DNA of 64,000 bases. Source: Pomacea canaliculata. Taxonomy: Eukaryota > Mollusca > Gastropoda > Architaenioglossa > Ampullariidae. Made by a program: the position numbers and the translations under genes. Below are positions 13,801-25,381 of the stretch, one piece after another (position 1 is the stretch's first letter; each line of letters starts with the position of its first letter). Below the pieces are notes generated by a model, which was given only the letters and a program-made list of their open reading frames with translations, was not told where the DNA came from and searched no databases. The DNA is taken from assembly GCF_003073045.1 (NCBI RefSeq), contig NC_037590.1:44432296-44496295 (forward strand), read 5' to 3'.

Positions 13801-16800
13801 TACTGAGTAATCAAATATACTGTTCTGTTCATTCCTTAGTTCTGCAATCATGCCTTAAGATCATGTTTGCCATAGTGTCAGCTGTTTGCTAATGCTTGTG
13901 TTTCTTTTAGCATTGACTGTCAGTTCGTTTGTTGTTTGTGCAGCACATTCAACTCATATCAATATGAGGAAATATGCCTAACCAATTTTATTATCACCAT
14001 CATCTTGTTTACAGGAAATTGAAGTGGCAGAAATTGAAAATGAAATTGCTCGCTCAAATCTGGAGACTGTAAATATAAAAACGCGTGTTGAGCTACTTTT
14101 AAAAATTCAAGAAAATTTGGACAAGGAGATGGTAGTCAAGAATGACATCATCACTAAAAGTATGTTGGATACTGAAAAACGCAATACTCTGATAGAACGC
14201 AAGCAGAGCTTGATTGACCAGTACAACAAGAAGCTAGAGAGCATGATTAATGCAGCTGGGGTGAGTAACAGCATTGTTTGTATCATTTATATTTGTGATA
14301 GATATAGGCCTAGGTCGAGGTAATATTGTTATGACATATCTCTTCCTTTGTTGAAGGGTCTGAAAAAGGCATCTCATATAATTTAGGGCTTTTCTAGTAA
14401 GTCAGAGTTTTATACAATACAATTACAGAACAGCTCAGAAATAAACATTTTCTTTATTTACAAATTTTAATATATGATATTTTCTAACAGTGTTAACCAT
14501 CTCCCTGATATCATCTGTTTGTCATCTGGTTCTGATCAGGGTGCTGATTACAATGGTTTATTTGAAGTGTAGAAAATTTTTTATGGATTTAACAACCTGA
14601 GGTGCATGAGCACTAGAGGATAGCTTGATCTCATTACCCTTAGAGATAATCTTTCTTCTCAGCATCACTGGGCTTTCGTCAGTACCTGAACATGTATTAA
14701 CCGGAGAACTTGTGTTATTAAGTTCAGGTAAATGTTATGTAACCAGCATTTCAGTCCATGATGGGTATGTAGGGGTGGGCTATTTGCACAAGAACACAAT
14801 AAAGATGGAGTTTGCCGCATATCTGTAGATTTTATTCAGCACTTCACTCGGCGGCTGACCTGCCTTCTCTCCACTCTCACTTCCAAATCCAAAACCCATC
14901 TTTCAACTGCAAAGCTGCACTACTTATTCTATCCCATAAATTGTTCCAGCAAACATCCTCTCCTTTTCCCATGACCTAGTTATGCAGCCTCGACCTTCCC
15001 CTTCCCCCATGACATCAGTGGTCGCCTCCATCCCGCACTGTCTGGTCTTGGCCTTCCCTACATCATAACTTCTGGTGTAACAATAGGTCCAGTAGCCAGT
15101 AGCCACTGGTGGACAGTTCAATGTTTGTTATTATGTATGCAGGGGTGGGAAAGGAACAGTCCTGGGAGCCATTCGACCACTACCCTCTACAAAACAAAGA
15201 AATAACTTAGTACACTAGTAGAGTGCTACAGTTATGCTATGATTGTATGTAGAAACAATTGGCACCTAAAAATTGCTTGTGCCATCTGCAGTCTCGCTGC
15301 TCAATCACAGATGAATTGTCAGTGATATGTGTGTAATGATGTAGGTGTGCATGTGAATAGTCTAGATGTAAGGTGGGTTTTTTTTTAAACATTGTGTCAC
15401 TTGCTCATATTTGTTTACCTTGTAACTAGAACTGTTTATATATAGTAACTGAGCATATTTCACATGTTTAAATTGCCTATTGGGATTAATAAAGTTGGTC
15501 ATTGTCATTGTCAATGGCTTTTGGTTGCAGGGTGTGGAGCTGGGCCCGATGGAGATCCAGATCAATGCACTGACCAAGATGCTGGAACAGCGCAGGCATG
15601 AGATCAGTGAGCAGCAGCAGCAGTGGCTGCGGCAGCAGGGGGCACTGGTGCAGATGACTAAGGATAGAGAAGCCCAATCCTCGGCTGTGGAAAAACTGAG
15701 TAGCCAGCTGACCATAATGTCTCAGAAGAAAATTCGAACCCAGAGTATATACTCCTCTTTTCTTTTATTTTAGTAGGTTACTATACTATGCGGAATTGGT
15801 ATTGCAGTATTGTCTGTCATGTGTACTGATATGAAACTACTCCATCTCTATACTGTTTACAGTCCCTATATCCCTTTATACCTTTATCCATTGCATTACA
15901 TTCTACTCTTGTACTTCATCTTTATGTTGCTCAGTGTGCCTATATGTATCTCACCGTCCATTGTCTGTTACCTAATGTTCATCATTACTGGTCAGCACAG
16001 AGAGTGCAACCTATCATGGTCATGATGCTGCATGATACAAGTATACATATTATTATTATAATGCAAATATTCGTGCACACATGTTCAACATGCATAAAGG
16101 GACACATTTGTAAATACAGTCTCACATAGAGAGGGCTACGCAATAGCTTAGTTCTTGTTACTCCTCAAGGAGCATACGGCTGTGGGCTAAACAATAATAA
16201 CCTACATTTCTGTGCTATAATTCATTTCGTCATACATTTGTCTCACTTTAAGAGAGCATAAAAGAAAAATGTTTGTGCAACTGAGACATCATATAATTGA
16301 AATGTATAAAATGCATGGAAAGACTTCTAAAGTGTGGATTTAGGGTGGAATGTGATGTGGATTATTTGACAGATGAGATTGACCAGCAGCACCGTGAGAT
16401 GGAGGACATTGAACGTCACATTCGTGATATGGAGAATGATATTGTCAAGCTCAACGCCCTGCTTTATAAGCAGACATCAACAGGAATGTTCTTGGAGCAG
16501 ACCAACATCCTGTCCGAGAATGATTTTGTCAAGGGGCTTAGGGTAAGTTATACAAAAGTAGAAATAGGACTGTAAAGAAAAAAAGAAAGGATGAGGAATG
16601 GTACATTTGTGAGCATAGCATCTATAGGATAATGAAATGTAAAACCATAACAAGTGACGTTAACAAGCTACCAAAATGGTGTAAAGAGGATTAAGATAAT
16701 GATGAAGCTCCTACAGATCCTTTTTGCAAGTGGATAAATATTGTTAGTTGTAATGCATCTTGCAGGAGGCCGAGCAGGATTCCATTCGTCTGACAGATCA

Positions 16801-19800
16801 ACTGGAGTCTGTAAAGGAGGAAAAGGAACGTCTGCTTAACAGCCTAGTTGAGGCTGAGTAAGTTGCAACACATTTTTGTCAACATTCCCCTTAATATTTG
16901 TGAAAATTCCTTTTTTCACAATCTTTATAAGGTAAAGTTAAGTGTGCTTTGCAGTGAAAGTACTTTCAAGGCAAAGCACATTATTGGGCAGCTGCTCCAA
17001 ATCTTGTACAATTACTTTGGTCACCATCAATTTTAGGATGCTACGAACTCTTTTCTGCAGCACTGAAGCAGAGCAAGTATTTTGGTTTAAGCATGTGACC
17101 CAGCATGATACTCTGTCTCAAACTGTTCTTCAGTGGTTCAGTGCCAAGGTGGACAGAGGAAGAATTAGTTGGCAAACGTGCAAAAAAATGGGCTGGTTGT
17201 TTCATGCAGGACCTGCTGACCATGGATTGCAGGATCTGTCAGCCATTGCATCTTTCCAGCTGTCCTTCACTCACCCATTCTAGTACTAATAATTGATCAC
17301 TTGGTAGTAGCCAAGGGATATATGTATGTGTATGTATTGGAACCATATGCCACAGTTAAGGGGGGACACTAATATTTTACTTGAAATCTTTTTTGTAATT
17401 TCCAATGATATTTTCTTCTTCATACGCAACAGACGTCAAATCATGCTTTGGGAGAAGAAAACTCAACTGATGCGTGAGACAAAAGCAGCAATAGACACAG
17501 AGGTGGGACAGGGGGAGATGAAGGCTATGAAGTCCGAGATTCACCGCATGACACTGCGCTATTCGCAGCTGCTGAAGATGCAGGAAAAGATGATTCAAGA
17601 CATGGAAAAGAGTGTGTCGAGGTGGGTGATAATAATAATAATGAGGATTTATATAGCACCTTTCTAAAGATTTGTTCATAGTGCTGTGCATACATCATAC
17701 ATAGTCTAAATCATCTACAACCATGCACTCATATTTGCATATAACAGACACACTTACTTCTACAACATATAGTCACTCATACACAAAGTAAATCACAGAC
17801 ACAGGTATGCATTCTCATGGTTAGGACGGGGTCACAGTGAAGTCATCATTCTGAAAAGATGTGTCTTAACAAGGCTTCTGCTTACGCAAAAAATTGCGTA
17901 CAGTACGCATTAAAAGTTCGGAGGACCCGTTCAATTTTCGTCAACGGGGTCCCTTTCAAATTTGGGCGAAGAACAGGGACCCCTTAAAAATCTGAAGAAG
18001 GGGTCCCTGGGACCCCGAAGAATTTAGCCTTAGCAGAAGCCCTGGTCTTAAGTTAAGAGTTAAAGGTGGTAAGAGAATCAGAGTGACTGGTGCACCGTCT
18101 GATCTGTACTTAAGTCTGTGGGTAAGATGCATAAAGCAGGCTTGATCCATAAAATAAAGAACAAAAATGCCCTGTGACAGAGTATGCAGAGAAAGGTTGT
18201 TCTAGGTGATACAGGTGAGTACACGTTAGCATGAACAAGTCAGAAGAATGCCGTTTTCTGTTGAATTGAGATCCAGCCATATTTAATATTTGTGTTTTTG
18301 AGTCAGTAACTAGTCTTACTTTGAGAGAAAGAAGGAGGGAGCATTCCAGCATTCCTGTTCTTACCTCTCTGGCATGTACATTTTAGGAGAGACACAATTG
18401 TCACAAGAGGAGAAGCACAGTCTAAACTGCAAAAGAAAATCCTTACAAAGGGTTCATTTGAGAGACAGATGGCAGAACTCCGCAAAAAAATCAAGACCAC
18501 AATTCAGGTAAAAAAAAATCCTACCAGAAATGGTTGACATATCTGTGTCTGCAGCTTTTGCAACTTTTCTTTGGTTGCATCCTGTGCCAGCTTGAAACTT
18601 ATTTTGAAAAACTGCCTAGGAATCTGCAATGAGGATAAACTTTATTGTGCATTAATGTCCACTTAGGATGCAAATGATTGTGATACGGAGATCCGGCAGC
18701 TGCGAGAGCACCAGATGGAACTGGGCAAGCATCTGGAAGAGAAGCAGGTCAACTGCCAGACTCTACAGTCTTCTGCAGAAACATTGGATGGTGATGTTCA
18801 GCAGATGCTGGAGCTCCGGCAAAAAGTAAGATTTTTAGGTCTGACATGTTTCTTGAAGAGCCATGTCCATTTCTCAGGCATGGCAGGCAGCAGGAAAGCC
18901 CATGAAGTTTGCCAACAGAATTTTATTTTGTGGTCTTTCTATTGTGAGTTTGTGTCTGTTAAATTTAATGTCCGTTGAGAGCTGAAGATTCTACCTTCCT
19001 ACGTACAGAGTTTGTCCTTGGAAGGCAGAGAGAAGGTGGGAGGGAAACGTTCTTTAACCATCCCAGCTGTCTCTCTTGTTGGTAGAGTGGACAGCATGGT
19101 GTAGTGCTTGGTGTACTTTTTTGCATGGCACAAAGCCGAAAATCTAAAGCTCTTCATCTTAATGTCCAGTTCTGAGGTGGAGCATTTAGTGGTGCATCTA
19201 TGTGTGGACTGCATCCATCAGTTTTGTTGGGAAACTGTTTTTTTTCTTTTCTTTGTGAATAGTGTCCTGATTTTTTGAAAGAATGATATAAGCGTGTGCT
19301 CATTCACCTTTGTTTGAACAAGCTTAACCTTCCAAAGGCTTAAGAAATGTCTTGTACAGGATCACAAAGCAATAATCTTGAAACCTTAAACCTTATGGCA
19401 AAGGACAACAGCATCATGAAAACCGAAATAGATTTTGTAAACATACCAATATAAAATAATACTTGTCAGTTCTTATTACTGTCCATAATGCACTATATTT
19501 GTCATTACTCAAGTAGCATTAAATATGACTATGGTGTGATTGTGCAGCATTTGTACTGTACAGCTTTTGAACGCATGTTTCACAATTTTCTGCTGGCAGA
19601 ACCTAATGGACCTGTTAACAAAGCAGCAGCGCATGAAGTATTTGCAGCAAGTGAAGGAAGGTCGCTACACCCCAATCTGCCGGACAGAATCAGCCATGCA
19701 GATTGAGCAGGGCAAACAGGAAGGCCGCCTCCATGCCCTGAATGCCATTGTTGATCGTCTCAACCAAGAATTCCCTTATGCTCAACTTTCTTTGCGTCTT

Positions 19801-19851
19801 GCCACTTGGGCTTTGAGCTCCAGGATTGTTGCAGGAGAAGAATCAACATAA
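4818..19851 (+). CDS. CCDC40: CCDC40, ciliary 96-nm ruler coiled-coil protein, complete (19 exons)
   Basis: Exons: 4818-4837, 5233-5287, 5632-5698, 6204-6623, 8993-9225, 9660-9743, 9976-10195, 11681-11979, 12276-12379, 12752-12995, 13445-13627, 14015-14260, 15531-15744, 16373-16542, 16766-16857, 17433-17621, 18387-18507, 18667-18825, 19600-19851. All have GT-AG borders and phases add to 1,124 codons with stop (about 1,123 aa; human is 1,142). Landmarks shared with vertebrate CCDC40 are [57 protein letters not shown] and QVKEGRY. The N-terminal 265 residues are low complexity, with RPGSA-type repeats at about 90-135 and a Gly run followed by an Asp/Glu block. The remainder is coiled coil. With CCDC39 the protein sets axonemal 96-nm spacing and anchors inner dynein arms and the nexin-dynein regulatory complex in motile cilia. 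Exon 1 has a weak donor (AA|GTAGGA), the least certain border. Confidence 0.94.
6290..6460 (+). repeat. Coding repeat: RPGSA / SRPGS units in CCDC40 exon 4
   Basis: Imperfect tandem units encode [28 protein letters not shown], at the DNA level aggccagatagtgc/agaccaggtagtgc. The unit is about 24-36 bases. It lies in the disordered N-terminus, outside the conserved coiled coil. Units of this kind vary fast by replication slippage. Confidence 0.75.
7680..7770 (+). repeat. Interspersed repeat tail in CCDC40 intron 4
   Basis: aataataataaatgcaaaa, then gtaaagcacatactcac and ctcctaaggagcatgctc. This resembles 3' tails of short interspersed elements with a (TAA)n start. A palindromic ctcctaaggag lies inside. 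It sits in the 2.4-kb intron 6624-8992, which is otherwise AT-rich apart from the SINE at 8365-8622. Confidence 0.4.
8365..8622 (-). mobile_element. tRNA-derived SINE, family A, copy 1
   Basis: On the minus strand an A-box-like GGATAGCCAAGGGATTAGAG (8596-8615) is followed about 30 bases on by a B box GGTTCAATTCC (within 8556-8567). This is the RNA polymerase III internal promoter of a tRNA-derived SINE. The body and 3' part (ggtaagacagtgagggagagg, then tctaacacctcactcg) align by eye with a second copy at 55795-56090 on the plus strand. It lies inside CCDC40 intron 4, antisense to the gene. Confidence 0.75.
15440..15515 (+). mobile_element. LINE-like 3' tail in CCDC40 intron 12
   Basis: cctattgggattaataaagt followed by a short repeated (tcattg) tail is the form of many invertebrate LINE 3' ends. 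It finishes just 15 bases before the acceptor of CCDC40 exon 13 (15531). The rest of intron 12 (14261-15530) includes a C-rich block at 14850-15110 that I could not classify. Confidence 0.4.
16150..16200 (-). mobile_element. LINE 3'-end remnant in CCDC40 intron 13
   Basis: Read on the minus strand, GCCGTATGCTCCTTGAGGAG then TAACAAGAA matches the end of the LINE copies at 46150-46440 (CCTATGCTCATCGAGGAG) and 52250-52290. It is very short. The rest of intron 13 (15745-16372) shows nothing further. Confidence 0.45.
17627..17705 (+). repeat. Short interspersed repeat tail in CCDC40 intron 16
   Basis: ataataataataatgagg, then atttatatagcacctttcta and catagtgctgtgcatac, just after the donor of exon 16. 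It has the same layout as 2315-2412: a (TAA)n run, a tatagc-cct core and an aagtgct-like end. Confidence 0.4.
17871..18043. mobile_element. MITE-like element with inverted ends
   Basis: A 10-bp perfect inverted repeat, GGCTTCTGCT (17873-17882) and AGCAGAAGCC (18032-18041), bounds about 170 bp. Both flanks carry tcttaa-like sequence, a possible target duplication. Inside are mutually complementary blocks around ggggtccc and gggacccc, so the element can fold on itself. There is no coding capacity. It sits in CCDC40 intron 16 and is probably a non-autonomous DNA transposon. Superfamily unknown. Confidence 0.6.
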
Positions 19852-20803
19852 CATGGAAGATTTCATTGCTGCATAACATCCTTTCTCAGAAATGTATAGA
19901 CGCTGCAGGAAATACCATAACAATGACACATCCTTTAACAAAGATTCCACTCTAAAAATAAATTGTAATTTAAATTCATAAAGATTTTGACAGCAGGGAT
20001 CACCGATTTACTCAATTGTGAAATTTTTCGCTAATGTGATGGTATTGTTAATTGCTAGAAAAATGAAAAGTAACCTTTAGAGATCACATGATCTCTTGAA
20101 CAATATGGCCATAACTTTTACACTAATGGGCATCATATGGTCTTGCAGCACTGTCTTGATCGTTGGAGTTTCATGGCTTTATGATACAGTTGTAAGGTTG
20201 CATAGCATCACACTTGTGTCAGGGGGTTGGATGGTGTCATGATTTGACATCAGCATCATAGGCTTTAAAGCGTTATTACAGTAAAATTGGATGAATATTT
20301 TGAAACTTCTTGTCAAAAGGGTCAACAGATTCATGGACATTCCACCATATAATTCTTTACTTGTGGTGTTTGTATCGACATATTTCAGTCATGTGACCTA
20401 CTATAGGCGCCATAAGTGTGAAGTGACTCAGTTTACTTTTTTTTTTTAAATGCTTGCTTATGCTGACAGGCAATTTGTTTTAAGAGATGGGGGAATATTT
20501 TTATAGATTTATTTATATAGGCACATTAATGTGGGCTGACATGACATACAGCAACAGTTACTACAGGGAGGTTTTGGTTTTATTGTCATTTCTAAAAATC
20601 TGTTTTGTAATAATGTACAATGCAGAGGAGTGACAGTATGAATAAAAGACAGCCAAAGACATGTTTATGTTCTAGGAGATGAAAGTTTCTTTGCAGCAGT
20701 TTTCACACCAGTAGCTATATAGTCAAACACTTCATTTTAATGTTTTACAGATTTTCTGTTAGCATTTGTCTACAGCAATACATTTTAATGCTGTTTATGT
20801 TGC
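19852..20803. other. Convergent 3' UTR interval between CCDC40 and the dehydratase
   Basis: The interval between two tail-to-tail stop codons is 952 bases. A CCDC40 polyadenylation signal AATAAA is at 19957-19962. A minus-strand AATAAA (plus tttatt, 20578-20583) may serve the dehydratase. No further gene was seen. Confidence 0.6.
19957..19962 (+). terminator. Polyadenylation signal of CCDC40
   Basis: AATAAA, 105 bases after the stop codon. Confidence 0.7.
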
Positions 20804-22537
20804 CTATACTGGAAAGAATGCTTTATCGGGAATAGGGCAGTTGATGTTGGCAAGGGCTTGTTTTCTGGACTGTTCCTCTGAGCGAGGACACGGCCGGATC
20901 AGTCGGGACTTTTCTAAAGTCACACCAAATCCTGGGCGGTCTGGCAGGTCGATGAAACCATCCTTGGGTAGCGGTTCGTCAGGAAACAGACCTCCGAAGT
21001 AAGGCGTGATCTTGTCGGCGTTTGGACTGAGGTTGATGAACTCGGCCACGGGGCAGTTGGTGAAGGCGTATTGCAGATGGTATGAATAGACGCTGGACCC
21101 GTGCGGGATCACCAGGACGTCCTCTGCCGCTGCCATGGCAACGACCCGCCGCGCCTCGGTCAAGCCTCCCACCCACGTGATGTCTGGTTGCAGGATGTCC
21201 ACGCAGCGGGAAGAGAGCAGCTGGCGGAAGCCGTAGCGCGTGTACTCGTGCTCACCCGTCGTCAGCAGCACGTCGCACCCACGCAGAGCTTCGCGTACCT
21301 ACACAGTACAGAACTCTATAATGAATATTGTGTATATCTTCCATAAAAGACACGACTTTGCGTACGACCTCTCATCCTTGTCCGTTCTTCATATATGCGC
21401 GCATAACAACAATGTTATATAAAACCTGTGTGTAGCCGGCGTAACTGTCGGGGGGAAGATACTCCTCTATCCACTTCAGACCCAAGGGTTCCAAGCGACG
21501 TGCCAGGCGGGCCGCATACGGCGCAGTCAAGGCCATGTAGCAGTCGAGCATGAGCGGAAATTCTGGACCGACTTTGTCCCGCCAGTTCCGGAAGAAAGCC
21601 ACGTTCTTCTCTAACCCCGCGTCGCCCTCTGCCGGCCCATATGGGCATGCAATCTTGGCGCCTACAAAGCCCATTTCCTTGGCCAGGTCAGGGCGTGCGG
21701 TGGTACAATACACTGGCAACCTCTGCTTGGTCTTGCCTCCCAGAAGTTGGTAAACTGGTTCACCACGTATCTGAAAGATCGATGCAACAGCAGAGTAAAC
21801 AAAAAAATTATCTCAAAACTAACAACTAGCTAACAATATTCAAACAAAAATTATCACAAAAGGCAAACAGTCCATAGTGCATGGCGAGAAAATTGTGATT
21901 AAAAAAAAAAAAATAGTGGAAAGTTCATACATACAGTGGAGTATAAAGGGTTTGCAAAGATCCGACGTATGGGGCAGAGATGAGGAGCAGAAGAGACACG
22001 ACTGACAAGGCAAATCCATACCAGGCAATGGGGAAAAAACAGTGCCTTTGCTGGAAAAAGCAGCAGTGTGACAGCGGTTTTGCTCACCTTGCCCAGGAGA
22101 TCCCAGAGAGCCAGATCGACAGCGGAGATGGCCTGTAAGGGAAGACCCTTGCGGCCATAGTTGAGGGTGGCCCGAAACATCTGGTCCCACATGCGTTCCA
22201 CGTCGCGGGGGTCACAGCCTTCCACGAAGCGGCTGAGGTGGCCCTCAACCAGCTGGCAGCCCGCCACCCCTCCGATAGTCACCCCCACTCCCACACGTCC
22301 CTCTTCGTCCTCCACCTCCACAACCAGGGTGCCCAGAGCGTTGATGCCCCAGGACTTTCGCGAGGCGCGGTACTGCGGGTAGGTGGCCATGGGGCAGGCG
22401 ATTGGCGCCAGGCCACCGTCGATCCAGTGGTCGTCTGCCACGTCATGACAGTCAGCTCCCTGATTGCCTGCCGCAGATGCTGTCTGGGTGTAGGCTCGCA
22501 CGTACTTGATGCGCGGAGTGGCGCGTGTCTCGGACAT
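20804..22537 (-). CDS. L-rhamnonate dehydratase, enolase superfamily (three coding exons)
   Basis: Minus-strand exons 22088-22537, 21426-21770 and 20804-21298 give 150, 115 and 165 codons, all phase 0, about 429 aa (bacterial RhmD about 401). The ATG at 22537 starts MSETRATPRIKYVRAY and follows an acceptor (ccaacag) four or fewer bases upstream, so a 5'UTR intron is likely. Hallmarks of rhamnonate dehydratase are HWIDGG, SWGINALGTLVVEVE, ARPDLAKEMGF and PHGSSVYS. By-eye alignment gives Mg ligands Asp226, Glu252 and Glu281, and the catalytic pair Asp304-His331 with His282 nearby. All are present. Known family members dehydrate L-rhamnonate to 2-keto-3-deoxy-L-rhamnonate. No signal peptide is evident, so it is probably soluble. 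The middle donor (GTTTTA) is weak. It may have been gained from microbes, but the introns show it is a settled animal gene. Confidence 0.88.
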
Positions 22538-24470
22538 GTCTGTTGGTAAAGGAACGTGGATATATCTTATGCTGTACAAGTTTATAAGGGGGATGGGGAC
22601 CGAATGTGCCAGGTGTGTTTGTGGGTGTGTGTTGGGGAAGGGGGGCATACCTCTAGACAAAAAGTGTTGGACTTGCATGCGAGTAAAGAACCGCTAGTGT
22701 TGGACACATTACTATAGAGATCTGTTTAGACTGGTCTCTGAATTCTATGTTTGCGGGGATAGGAAGGGAGGAATGCAATACGAGTATCGGACTGTTTCTG
22801 AGTGTGTGCTGGACATGTCGGTGGTCGCAGAACTTGACAAGGACTAACGGAAGCTGAAAGACTTCTCCAGTAAACTTTGTGATGTCACCCTCGTAAGGGA
22901 TGCTGCAGCATCAAGTATCACAGCTTCCATCAACGTTTGTGCCAGCAGCGCTGGCACTTTATCCATATGTATAGAGGTTGGTCGGCGTGTAGCTGAATTA
23001 AATACTTATTGCCAAACAGGGAGAAGCTACATATATTTTATACTTATGCGTAGACAGGTTGTTTGCTTTTTTTTTTCTAAGAGAGAGACAAAATGTGATA
23101 GCTACCTGTAACTCGACATAATCGTTAGTTGTTGAAGAAATAAAAATGTCTTGTCATATCTTTTGACATCCGAGGGACTAAACAAATGCATCCACTCATT
23201 TCACCCAAGTACAGGTCACAGAGATAACAATATGAATTCATTTCCGTAATGTACAACATGTACGCGCTCACTTACACTTGCAAATCCATTCCTATGGCAT
23301 TGAACACATTTTTACCTATCTTAAGAGTGCCTCGGTGTTGATGATGCTGTGAAAGGCGCACTGAAGCAAGTCGGTTTGCAGAATATTGACTTCGCCTGTG
23401 CATACGTGGTCACTCTTTCTGCAAAAAGGCCGCAGTGTTGCTGACACACGTTCTGCTTGCGATGACCTGACCCAAGCGGATTTGTGGGAACGTTTGAGGT
23501 CAAGAACACAGCTTTGCATCGCAATTTGGCAGATAAGAAATGAACCAGCTAGAAGTCAACCAACTTTGGTTACAAAGGCATATTAGCTGTACCAGATGAC
23601 GTGTAAAAGTTCATTCGTATAATAGCCAGCCCTCAATTAGAAACAATTAACGCATCTTTAATGTTTGAGACCAATCAACACAACATTTCATCTATCACTC
23701 AGATCATTTTGTTTGTTCGTCAAAGAGATGTCAGATGTGAATGCATTAGTGTTTTTGATAATTATGCTTAGTTCAGCACTTAAATAATGCATTCTCTTTT
23801 CATGCATGTGCGCATCTGCACACAATAATAATAAATAATAATTTATTGTTCCTTAAACAAATGTAAGCCATTTCCCCTCCACCACCACCACCACCACCAC
23901 CACCACCACCACCACCCACTCAGAGAGTCCGATATTTCGTATTTCATCCCTCCCTTCCTACCCCTGCTCCCAAATCAAAGAAAAAAACCCCAAATAATAC
24001 ATGGGACAGACAGCAACAGCATATACGCAAGCGCTGCCTATATTCGTATTACAAAACTACATACGATATTTCGTATTGCATCCTTTATGAATACCTTATC
24101 CCTGGCGTCAGCAGGGTGTGCTTGCTTTTGTCGAAATATACCAGCCTCAACCAAAATAAAGGTTTAGTACGATTCAAAACTTTATTTTTAAGATGACTGG
24201 ATTGGGTTTATTGCAAGATAATGTTTCCCCAAATGTGGGCAATTAACCCCCCTACATCCTCGAGATCGCCTACAAACATCACTATGCACAGAAAGATGCC
24301 GAACTCATGATATTGCGATTGTCACAATTATCATATAGCAGCAACTCTCCCTTTGTCCGAAGCCTAGGCAACGAACGTACGTATCCATGCAGAATCTTGT
24401 AGAAATCTGTCTTCCACGATATCCTGAAGATGATAGCAATGTTTCGGCAATTCATAAAGCATTAGACTAA
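22538..24470. other. Intergenic stretch upstream of the dehydratase
   Basis: This should contain the dehydratase promoter and a non-coding first exon, which I cannot place. A short open stretch at about 23322-23440 was not recognised. A long CCA/CAC microsatellite lies at 23878-23915. No coding gene is supported. Confidence 0.5.
23878..23915. repeat. (CCA)n microsatellite
   Basis: An uninterrupted run of about 12 ACC/CCA triplets in non-coding sequence. Confidence 0.95.
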
Positions 24471-24477
24471 ACAGGTA

Positions 24478-25381
24478 CAGTGGTACCTCGACATACGAGT
24501 GCCCTGACATACGAGTGTTTTGAGATACGAGCCGCCGAGCGAGCGATATTTTGCTTTGAGATAAGAGCAAGATTTGAGATACGAGGAATCGCACACTACA
24601 CCGCTGCACACGACCCCAACATGCGGGGCGGATGTTGGGGTCGTGTGCAGCGTCTAACAGTTTCTCCCACCTCAGACTACACCTCAGTCTGTGTGCTTGT
24701 TTCCCTCGTTTTCGAAGCATTTTTGATAAGTTGGGTTCGCGTTTTTTTGCTTTTTGTACATTTACAAAACATTATCACATTTATTTTTGTAACCATGGGT
24801 CCGAAGAAGACTTAAGATGATGTCTATTGAATTAAAGCGCGAAATCGTAGAAAAACATGAGCAAGGTGTGCGAGTAATTGACTTGGCGAGGATGTACGGG
24901 TGTAGCACATTAATGATATGTACTGAGCTTAAACAGGAGTTGATAAATGGTACAACGCCAGCTAAGGGCGTTACAATAATTTCTAAGCTCCGGAATTCTC
25001 TCCATGAAAAGATGGAGAAACTATTGATTGTGTGAGTAACAGAGAAGCAGCTTCAAGGAGGAACCTTAACACAAAGCATCATGTGTGAGAAGGCACGAGC
25101 GATTTACGGTGATTTGCTGAAGCAGATCCCACACACTTCCACAAACAAAGAATTTAATATGTTTTTATAGAATATGTATTTGTTATTCATAAATAAATGT
25201 TTCTTCTTGTAAATACACTTTTTCTTATTCAAAAACACTTAACAAAAACAGCTGAGGTGGTGTTTTGGGAGCTGGAACGGATTAATGGCATTTCAATGAA
25301 TTTCAATGGGAAAAATTGTTTTGAGATACGAGCAATTTGACATACGAGCAAGGTTACGGAACGAATTAAACTCGTATGTCG
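24478..25381 (+). mobile_element. Tigger/pogo-like DNA transposon, internally deleted and 3'-truncated
   Basis: The left end, after a TA dinucleotide, is CAGTGGTACCTCGACATACG. Subterminal repeats of the form (a/g)TACGAG follow. The right part mirrors it (gagatacgag, gacatacgag, actcgtatgtc) but loses its last dozen bases next to the ACTC microsatellite. At 24795 the sequence reads MGPKKT followed by a stop. Beginning at 24817, IELKREIVEKHEQGVRVIDL then ARMYGCST matches the helix-turn-helix DNA-binding start of Tigger/CENP-B-type transposases. The DDE catalytic region is absent. It is a dead, non-autonomous copy. Confidence 0.85.
24602..24652. repeat. Perfect 21-bp inverted repeat (hairpin) inside the Tigger copy
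   Basis: Arms 24602-24622 and 24632-24652 are exact reverse complements (cacacgaccccaac versus gttggggtcgtgtg at the core) around a 9-base G-rich loop gcggggcgg. All 21 pairs match, which stands out in a decayed element. Confidence 0.9.

Noticed and set aside
14640-15180. Possible solo LTR in CCDC40 intron 12
   Set aside because: The C-rich block and an aataaa-like signal suggested an LTR, but no matching terminal dinucleotides, target duplication or second copy could be shown.
23322-23440. Short open stretch reading GVDDAVKGALKQVG
   Set aside because: It looks protein-like for about 40 residues but has no identifiable family, start or clear splice borders.
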